Below, piece after piece: positions 16,616 through 21,656 of a DNA stretch of 21,656 nucleotides (positions within the stretch are counted from its first letter, which is position 1; the number at the start of each line of letters is the position of its first letter). The stretch is from Parvularculaceae bacterium UBA4496 (GTDB lineage Bacteria; Pseudomonadota; Alphaproteobacteria; Caulobacterales; Parvularculaceae). Location: contig DGNI01000016.1 in assembly GCA_002388885.1 (NCBI GenBank), positions 1 through 21,656 of the forward strand. The letters run 5' to 3'. Made by a program: the position numbers and the translations under genes. The notes under the pieces are model-generated. The model saw only the letters and a program-made list of their open reading frames with translations, was not told the DNA's origin and did not search any database.

Positions 16616-17050
16616 CTAATGCGCTGCGACGCCGTTCGCTTTTGCTTTTTTATGGACTGCAAAGGCGGCGACCGCCGACGGCAGCAACTCAAAGCCCGGA
16701 TCGAACTCGGAGTAGTTGCAGATCAGCTCCTCGCCTGCTGCGATATCGCGGAGCGCATAGCCCTCGATGACTTTGGTAAAGTCGGTGTTCGGCGCCAGCG
16801 AATGGTTCATGAACCGGCCGTTGTCGATCTCAATGACAAGCATTTCCGGCTGATCATGGGCCGGGTAGGCATACTTCGTCAGGAAGTCACGCATCATCGG
16901 CGTTTGCTCGTTGAGCCATGACGACGGCACCAGCCGGTCGAAGCTCGGATCGTAGCGCCAGATCAGCGCACCCTTTTTAACGGGTTCGGCGGCGAATACG
17001 CCCACGCCTTCGACGTCGCTCGCGGCGACGTATGTCGGAACAAGCATCAT
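16616..17050 (-). CDS. SET-domain protein (putative lysine methyltransferase)
   Basis: The 144-residue protein is essentially one SET domain. The N-terminal 'VEGVGVFAAEPVKKGALIWRY' pattern, the cofactor/knot motif 'RFMNHSLAPNTDF' and 'DIAAGEELICNYSEFDP' are all in order. SET proteins move methyl from S-adenosylmethionine to lysine side chains; targets of free-standing bacterial versions are mostly unknown. No zinc-binding post-SET cysteines are seen. I chose the double ATG at 17050/17047, because the reading upstream (to 17149) consists of a hairpin repeat rather than conserved protein. A GGAG lies 11 bases before, a rather long spacing. Confidence 0.83.
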   Translation of the reverse strand: MMLVPTYVAASDVEGVGVFAAEPVKKGALIWRYDPSFDRLVPSSWLNEQTPMMRDFLTKYAYPAHDQPEMLVIEIDNGRFMNHSLAPNTDFTKVIEGYALRDIAAGEELICNYSEFDPGFELLPSAVAAFAVHKKAKANGVAAH

Positions 17051-17093
17051 GAGATGTTGGTCTCCAAGCCGGACAAATGGGGACGGCAGCCCC

Positions 17094-17190
17094 CGCGCGC
17101 CCATGCGCGCATAGCTTAGAACCGATCGCTTCGCGATCGGGGCGCCCATGCGTGCCAGTCATTATCGGTCGCTCCAGCGACCGGCATGCG
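17094..17190. repeat. Twin-hairpin intergenic element
   Basis: Two near-perfect hairpins lie between the SET and GNAT genes. CCGATCGC-TTC-GCGATCGG spans 17122-17140, and CGGTCGCT-CC-AGCGACCG spans 17166-17183, 25 bases apart. The stems are related and differ by one base pair (A-T against G-C), changed on both arms. GCGCCCATGCG occurs before the first hairpin and again between the two, and a related GCATGCGCG follows the second. This looks like a REP/BIME-type or palindromic repeat element, or an RNA structure. Confidence 0.6.
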
Positions 17191-17263
17191 CGAACAGCTC
17201 GGCGGCGATGAAATCAAATCGTCAAGTCTCGCAAAATTTCAAGAGGAAAAATGATGGCGCGCC

Positions 17264-17806
17264 TTAAATTGATCCGAACCGGGAAAGCCACGCCTCTCGG
17301 TCTGCCGCCCAGATTTCGAGTTTCGAGCCCCAGAATTCGAAGACCTCGCCCGACTTCGCCTCGCCGATTTTCTTTGCCACCGCTTGCGAGTTGACATTGT
17401 CGGGGTCGATCACCGAGATGATCCGGGAAAGCTCCGGGAACCGATCAAATGTCCAGCGAACGGTCGCGACCGCCGCTTCGGGCGCGTAGCCTTTTCCCCA
17501 GCACCGGGACGAGATCGACCAGCCGCATTCGAGCCCCGGCCAGCCTTCCGGCATCCAGGGGCCGACCCGACCGGCCCATGCGCCGGTCTCCTTTTCGAAA
17601 ACAGAAAACCAGCCATAGCCGCGGATCTGCCAGTGTCCTAAAACCGACGCAACGGCCCGCCATTCTTCTGCGCGCGAACGCGGCTTGTGTTCGGGGGTCA
17701 GAAACTGCGCGACTGCAGGCTCCTGCATCATGGCGATGTGGCTTTCGACATCGCCAGCCGTCATCGGACGGAGCAGCAGCCGTTCCGTTTCCAGTTCGTT
17801 TGTCAT
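17264..17806 (-). CDS. GNAT-family N-acetyltransferase (RimJ/RimL-like)
   Basis: The 180-residue protein opens with the typical 'LETERLLLRPMTAGD' and carries the acetyl-CoA pyrophosphate loop 'RCWGKGYAPEA' (motif R/QxxGxG/A). A second block, 'ISVIDPDNVNSQAVAKKIG', is the classic C-terminal GNAT segment in which an Asn-x-x-Ser pair contacts CoA. Such enzymes acetylate ribosomal-protein N termini or small molecules; the substrate here is not predictable. Its ATG overlaps the glycosyltransferase stop by four bases, so the two are translationally coupled. Confidence 0.88.
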   Translation of the reverse strand: MTNELETERLLLRPMTAGDVESHIAMMQEPAVAQFLTPEHKPRSRAEEWRAVASVLGHWQIRGYGWFSVFEKETGAWAGRVGPWMPEGWPGLECGWSISSRCWGKGYAPEAAVATVRWTFDRFPELSRIISVIDPDNVNSQAVAKKIGEAKSGEVFEFWGSKLEIWAADREAWLSRFGSI

Positions 17807-18939
17807 TTCCGCTCAACCTTTAGGCGTTCCATAACCTCTTCCACACGGCGCGCGTTCGCCGCCCAGGTGTAATCATCACGCTCTATGGTTTCGCGGGCTG
17901 CGGCGCCGAGCCGTTGACGCAACGCTTCGTCAGCGACCAGCGCATCAAGAGCTACGTCAAACCCCTCTCCGCGAAACATCAGTCCGTTCTCGCCATCGTG
18001 CAGAACTTCCATGATATTCGCGGCGTCAGGCGCCAGCACGGGCTTTCCAAGCGCCATATACTCGAACAGTTTCAGGGGTGAAGCATAAGCCGTCACAGCA
18101 GGCTGCAGGGCAATGTCGAACGCCGCCACATATTGAGGCATCACATCGCGCTGAACGACGCCTGTAACGGTTACCTGTTGTGCGACGCCCAACTCGTTTG
18201 CCAGCGCTTCCAGCCCGCCCCTCGCCGGTCCGTCGCCAACGATCAGAAGATGCAGGTCGTTGCGGTTTGCCCGCGCAAGATATCGCACGGCGCGGTCAAC
18301 GCCATGCCATTCGCGAACAAACCCGCTGAAACCGAGCACAAGTTTTCCCTGAAGGCCGTACCGATCGCGAATACGGCCGGGATCCGCCGGCTCAAGAAAA
18401 TCCTGCTCGACGCCGTTCTGGATGACAGCGATTTTTTCATCCGGTACGCCGGCGACCCGTACAAAATCCGCAAGTGCATTCGTGACCGGCAAAACCATAT
18501 CCGCCGCCTGCCAGATCGCCACTTCGTTGCGGCGGGCAAATTTTTTCAGAGCGAGATTTCCGTGGAGGCTGCGCTCCTCCGCAAGCGGACCATTGACCTC
18601 TAGGATAAAAGGCAAACCGGCGCGGCGCGCGAGCCATGCGCCGGCGAAATAATGCAAATTATAGCGCTCATAGAGAATGTCCGGCGCTTCTGACGCCGCA
18701 AGATTCGCAAGGCGTACATAACCGCGCGCCGAATATGCAAACTCTGCGCATTCGTAGATCGCCGCGGGCAGCCGTTTCATCAAACCCGGCTTTTTCACCT
18801 GAAGCGCATTACCGCCCGCGTCTTCGGGGCCCGCCATCACGATCTGATGCCCGCGGCGTTGAAGCGCGCGCGTCAGTCCCTCGATATGAACTCTTTGCCC
18901 GTCAGCGGACCGAGTGCGATGTGAATAAAGCACTTTCAT
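17803..18939 (-). CDS. Glycosyltransferase family 4 (GT-B fold)
   Basis: The 378-residue enzyme has two Rossmann halves. The N-terminal acceptor domain ends near 'VIQNGVEQDF' (173-182), the usual GT4 hinge. The donor domain has 'VLGFSGFVREWHGVD', 'LLIVGDGP' and 'SPLKLFEYMALGKPVLAPD', with K290 and E293 in the nucleotide-sugar site. It retains anomeric configuration and would build a surface glycan or modify a lipid. No other glycan gene is next to it, so its pathway is unknown. The ATG at 18939 has no good ribosome site. It runs opposite to the small secreted gene at 19131, with 191 bases between. Confidence 0.9.
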   Translation of the reverse strand: MKVLYSHRTRSADGQRVHIEGLTRALQRRGHQIVMAGPEDAGGNALQVKKPGLMKRLPAAIYECAEFAYSARGYVRLANLAASEAPDILYERYNLHYFAGAWLARRAGLPFILEVNGPLAEERSLHGNLALKKFARRNEVAIWQAADMVLPVTNALADFVRVAGVPDEKIAVIQNGVEQDFLEPADPGRIRDRYGLQGKLVLGFSGFVREWHGVDRAVRYLARANRNDLHLLIVGDGPARGGLEALANELGVAQQVTVTGVVQRDVMPQYVAAFDIALQPAVTAYASPLKLFEYMALGKPVLAPDAANIMEVLHDGENGLMFRGEGFDVALDALVADEALRQRLGAAARETIERDDYTWAANARRVEEVMERLKVERK

Positions 18940-19130
18940 GGCGGCGTTTTATCCTGATGCGGGCGCTATTGGCTACGTCCGAGGCGCGAAACGCAATAGC
19001 GTCATACACGCTGGCGATGAAAGCGCGAGCGATAATTGCAAGATGGCGTGCAAATTTGATGATTGCATTCTTGCATCGCTTCAGAACCGGCCGCACCATC
19101 GCATCAGTATTGCAGAACCGGAGGGATCAG
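18940..19130. promoter_or_regulatory. Divergent intergenic region between glycosyltransferase and small secreted gene
   Basis: Both flanking genes start here, so it should hold two promoters; I could not assign clear -35/-10 boxes. Visible structure: an AGCGT/ACGCT inverted repeat near 18988-19003, TGCAAGA and TCTTGCA as an inverted pair about 30 bases apart (around 19037-19077), and CAGAACCGG twice (19082-19090 and 19113-19121). The second CAGAACCGG runs into the ribosome site of the gene at 19131. Confidence 0.35.
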
Positions 19131-19490
19131 ATGTCACGAAGCCTGATTTTTACAGCCTGTTTTTCCGTCATGTTCGCCATGGGCGCACATGCACATCCCG
19201 GCTCGAAAATTCTGACCAACGGCAGCGGCCAACGCACCGCCATGAGCGGGTCCGTCTCGTTCGAGGAAACGAGCGGCGTTCACGTGTTCCGAGGCGGCGC
19301 ACCGGCTCAGAAGAATAACCTGCTCGGCGATGAGCCGCGTATGATGAAAAAAATTGTTAAAGTGAAAATTGTCGCACGCCCGTTCCGCTCGATTCGCAGG
19401 CTTCGCACGCAAGGGTTCTATTCCGGCGCTCCCTACCCGTCGCGACGTTACACGCAAGGCTTTTACAGCGGTCCTGCGGACGCTCGCTGA
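19131..19490 (+). CDS. Small secreted basic protein with two TQGFYSG repeats
   Basis: This 119-residue protein is not recognised. It has a clear signal peptide ('MSRSLIFTACFSVMFAMGAH', cleavage likely after AHA at about 21). A central glycine/serine-rich segment is followed by a lysine/arginine-rich stretch ('MMKKIVKVKIVARPFRSIRR', 71-90) and a tail in which TQGFYSG occurs at 93-99 and 108-114. GGAGG six bases before ATG 19131 is the best ribosome site in the neighbourhood and fixes the start. A longer in-frame reading back to 18636 runs antisense through the glycosyltransferase and is rejected. Its 3' end overlaps the end of the convergent gene by 28 bases. Confidence 0.7.
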   Translation: MSRSLIFTACFSVMFAMGAHAHPGSKILTNGSGQRTAMSGSVSFEETSGVHVFRGGAPAQKNNLLGDEPRMMKKIVKVKIVARPFRSIRRLRTQGFYSGAPYPSRRYTQGFYSGPADAR

Positions 19491-20086
19491 GACGATTCGT
19501 TGCTTCGGCCTGATTTTGGCTTCAACATGGGAACCGGCGCTGTTACTTTTACAGGGCGCCGCTCAACCGATGACGGTTGACGCTTAATAGTTACAGGCCG
19601 CGAGGAACCTTGCGCCGGCGTGACCGCGGGCGCTTCTGCACTGGCATGCTGCGCACCGCCAAGGCCCGCAGGCAGGCCCATGCGCAACATCTCAAGCTCA
19701 AGACTCAATCGCGCAATCTCAAGCTCGTAGAGCTTGGTGCAGTCCGGCCGGTCGGGGCGGTCGCCCAGCGGTACGACGATACGGCCGTAGAGCGCCGCCG
19801 TATCGCGGTTGTATACGTCCTGCGACCCGATCAGGCCGACATCAAGATAGGGACCGCCGCTCGCCACCGCCGACTGACAGGACATGCCGGAGGCGCCGCG
19901 CACAATATCCTGACCATGCACGATCGGCGGGCTCGGCAGGTAAACGCTGTTCTGGTTGTAGACGGAGCTTTGCGAGGGAATCACTACTGGCGGATAGTAA
20001 CCGGAAGCGTCCTGTTGCTGCGCATGCGCTGCAGCAAACATAAGCCCTGCCGCTGCTATCGGCATGTAATATTGTATTTTCCGCAT
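19463..20086 (-). CDS. Secreted protein with YELEIARLxLE helix and Pro/Arg-rich tail; function unknown
   Basis: The 207-residue product has a signal peptide (cleavage after AHA, about 22), a tyrosine/proline-rich stretch (29-60), and two cysteines, C70 and C116, that could form a disulfide around 'GGPYLDVGLIGSQDVYNRD' and 'YGRIVVPLGDRP'. An amphipathic helix follows ('LYELEIARLSLELEMLRMGL', 119-138), which may self-associate. The tail is low-complexity, basic and proline-rich (150-207). I do not recognise the family. It is the last of three overlapping genes; its start lies inside the preceding gene (31-base overlap), so it is probably translated by coupling. Confidence 0.72.
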   Translation of the reverse strand: MRKIQYYMPIAAAGLMFAAAHAQQQDASGYYPPVVIPSQSSVYNQNSVYLPSPPIVHGQDIVRGASGMSCQSAVASGGPYLDVGLIGSQDVYNRDTAALYGRIVVPLGDRPDRPDCTKLYELEIARLSLELEMLRMGLPAGLGGAQHASAEAPAVTPAQGSSRPVTIKRQPSSVERRPVKVTAPVPMLKPKSGRSNESSQRASAGPL

Positions 20087-20436
20087 ACTTCCCCCCGCAT
20101 TTTCGCGCCCTCGCCCGTCGCGAAGTAATCCGACATCAGGCAGACAAGGATGCGCCTGTCGCCGGGACTTTCACCCCAGACATAAAACCCCGCCGCCTCG
20201 CCGGGCGGCACCACTATCACAGGCGTTGTCGCCGTAACGCCGCGCGCGGGGCCGCGATCCTCGTTCAAAATCCTGACGGTAAAACGCTGCGCTGTCGCGT
20301 ATGGGTTGTAGGCTTTCAAGTTCAACGCGAACCTGTCCGTATAGGTTGTTACATCGCCCTTCATGGGCGACAGGGCCTGCGCCCATGCGCCGCCAGCGCA
20401 AAAAAACCCGGTGGCGAAAATCAGGAGGATTCGCAT
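20056..20436 (-). CDS. Small secreted beta-rich protein, Ig/chaperone-like; function unknown
   Basis: The 126-residue protein has a signal peptide cleaved after AWA (about 19). The mature part alternates in a beta-sandwich pattern ('RFALNLKAYNPYATAQRFTV', 'VIVVPPGEAAGFYVW') that resembles the first domain of periplasmic pilus chaperones or other Ig-like folds. It is too short to be a full two-domain chaperone. Cysteines at 99, 118 and 125 could give one disulfide plus a free thiol. It overlaps the upstream pilin-like gene by 16 bases and the downstream gene by 31, an unusually tight arrangement. The fold is inferred from pattern only. Confidence 0.7.
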   Translation of the reverse strand: MRILLIFATGFFCAGGAWAQALSPMKGDVTTYTDRFALNLKAYNPYATAQRFTVRILNEDRGPARGVTATTPVIVVPPGEAAGFYVWGESPGDRRILVCLMSDYFATGEGAKMRGEVCGKYNITCR

Positions 20437-20915
20437 CTGAGAGTCACCGGCAGTTGGTAGGAACCGGCCGGAAAAACGCCCGCCGACTTGTCGACCGTGG
20501 CCCCGACCGTAACAGTTGTCAGCCCGATACCCAGCGGCGACAGCACCCCTTCAAGAACGTCGCCGAGCACCGTTACGCCGCTGGCGCTGAGAAGCGCAGC
20601 ATAGGTAACATTAGAATCGCCGCCCGCAGGCATCGAAGCGAACCCGGTGGGCGTATCGACCACAAGATTAAAAGCCGAACTGGTGGTCGTCACCGTCGCC
20701 GAACCACGTGCGCCGCCGCCGATTTCGCTGGAGAGCTGTGTGTAGGTTGCATTTGGCGCCAGCGTGCCGGAGCCGGTTACAAGCAGGACGCACACGTCAA
20801 GAATTAGTCCGTTTAGCTGAATGTCACCGCTGGTTTGCGCGCTTACAGGCGTGAAATTGAGCGCGCCAGCAACAAGAACAGCGGCGAAATTACGTGTATG
20901 GTTGACCAGTTTCAT
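20421..20915 (-). CDS. Secreted pilin-like / spore-coat-U-like beta protein
   Basis: The 164-residue protein has a signal peptide cleaved after VSA (about 26), then a threonine/serine/valine-rich beta sequence. C42 ('LILDVCVLL') and C161 ('VTLRCE') are well placed for a disulfide between the first and last strands. The 'GTLAPN' turn after the first cysteine and the 'AGSYQLPVTL' end strand recall SCPU-domain or fimbrial subunits of chaperone-usher systems. No usher or full chaperone gene is in the window. It is the first gene of the three-gene secreted operon. The ATG at 20915 has a poor ribosome site. Family placement is tentative; the secreted beta-protein call is firmer. Confidence 0.72.
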   Translation of the reverse strand: MKLVNHTRNFAAVLVAGALNFTPVSAQTSGDIQLNGLILDVCVLLVTGSGTLAPNATYTQLSSEIGGGARGSATVTTTSSAFNLVVDTPTGFASMPAGGDSNVTYAALLSASGVTVLGDVLEGVLSPLGIGLTTVTVGATVDKSAGVFPAGSYQLPVTLRCESS

Positions 20916-21010
20916 TTCAGGATCGCGTTATGTTGGATGCATGATTGTCGAAGTAACGCAGCCTATGTCTTCCCCGTCACTAAAGAATTAACCGGCGCAC
21001 ATGATGTGAG

Positions 21011-21043
21011 CCGTATACGGAGTTATTCTATTTTTTTCGGAGT
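21011..21043. promoter_or_regulatory. Palindrome and CGGAGT direct repeats upstream of the secreted operon
   Basis: CCGTATACGG (21011-21020) is a perfect 10-base palindrome. CGGAGT occurs at 21018-21023 and again at 21038-21043, 20 bases apart (two helical turns), separated by an AT-rich stretch with seven T. This sits about 100 bases upstream of the start at 20915 and could be a regulator site. No regulator gene is adjacent to name it. Confidence 0.35.
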
Positions 21044-21045
21044 AT

Positions 21046-21087
21046 AGGTTTCATATTGCGAAATGACGCTTCCGCAATATGAAACCT
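21046..21087. repeat. 15-bp perfect inverted repeat with 12-base loop
   Basis: AGGTTTCATATTGCG (21046-21060) is exactly complementary in reverse to CGCAATATGAAACCT (21073-21087). On the plus strand it is followed by TTTT, so it could end a plus-strand transcript, but no plus-strand gene lies before it. It might instead be an operator, a small RNA stem or the trace of a mobile element. Confidence 0.6.
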
Positions 21088-21100
21088 TTTACGCATAACT

Positions 21101-21129
21101 AAAAAGGCGCCCGTTGCAGAGCGCCTTTT
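21101..21129 (-). terminator. Rho-independent terminator after mdh
   Basis: AAAAGGCGC (21102-21110) pairs exactly with GCGCCTTTT (21121-21129) around a 10-base loop. On the minus strand the stem ends in a run of five T. It lies 24 bases after the malate dehydrogenase stop codon. The A/T arms make it potentially bidirectional. Confidence 0.65.
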
Positions 21130-21153
21130 GTCAGTTCGCTGTTGTGTAAACCC

Positions 21154-21656
<503 letters not shown>

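Noticed and set aside
16240..16770. 176-residue plus-strand reading
   Set aside because: It is antisense to the M28 peptidase and SET genes, Ser/Arg-rich, with no domain and no ribosome site.
17051..17149. Longer N terminus for the SET protein
   Set aside because: The added 33 residues are encoded by the twin-hairpin repeat and show no SET-family pattern; the double ATG at 17050/17047 gives the expected start.
18636..19130. Long plus-strand reading leading into the small secreted protein
   Set aside because: It runs antisense through the glycosyltransferase, is Arg-rich, and would bury the signal peptide and strong ribosome site at 19131.
20301..20807. 168-residue plus-strand reading opposite the secreted operon
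   Set aside because: Arg/His-rich shadow; the minus-strand genes have signal peptides and coherent beta patterns.

Overview
The window reads as a chromosomal segment of a GC-rich alphaproteobacterium. The evidence is the SdhB, TrmD and L19 sequences, short ATGA/TGATG gene overlaps, and an arsenic cassette of the rhizobial aqpS type. A marine or soil Caulobacterales/Parvularculales-like host is my guess; nothing here fixes the genus. No rRNA, tRNA, CRISPR array, transposase or integrase gene is visible. No gene-free gap exceeds about 240 bases.

Layout. 1-1209: the C-terminal end of a crotonase-family enzyme, then sdhB (succinate dehydrogenase iron-sulfur subunit). 1414-3387: a compact arsenic cassette on the + strand, arsR, arsI-type C-As lyase, thioredoxin-type arsC and an aqpS-like aquaglyceroporin, behind a palindromic operator that runs into the arsR start codon. 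An AFG1/ZapE-family ATPase starts inside the end of aqpS. 4579-5853: a membrane-anchored protein with eight regularly spaced (G/S)D(H/Y) motifs at a 34-residue period. 5850-7891 (minus): a DUF4212 protein and a sodium:solute symporter. 8007-10943 (plus): a Bcr/CflA-type MFS transporter overlapping rimM, then trmD and rplS, closed by a strong terminator. 11128-11670: a membrane-anchored SRPBCC protein. 11888-16511 (minus): an AT-rich serine hydrolase lipoprotein, a PhoD-like phosphatase lipoprotein and a secreted M28 peptidase. 16616-18939 (minus): a SET-domain protein, a GNAT acetyltransferase and a GT4 glycosyltransferase, with a twin-hairpin element between the first two. 19131-20915: a small secreted protein on the plus strand meets, tail to tail and overlapping, an operon of three mutually overlapping genes for small secreted proteins. 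21154-end: the C-terminal half of malate dehydrogenase.

How the parts work together. In the arsenic cassette, ArsC would reduce arsenate and ArsI would demethylate trivalent methylarsenicals. Both give arsenite, which could leave through the AqpS channel; no ArsB, ACR3 or ArsA pump is present. sdhB, the AFG1 ATPase and mdh are genes often found close together in alphaproteobacteria, so the ars cassette and the later blocks look like insertions or rearrangements within a TCA-cycle neighbourhood. The least explained parts are the 34-residue repeat protein, the three-gene secreted operon at 19463-20915 with its flanking inverted repeats, and the twin hairpins at 17122-17183, whose stems differ by a compensated base pair.
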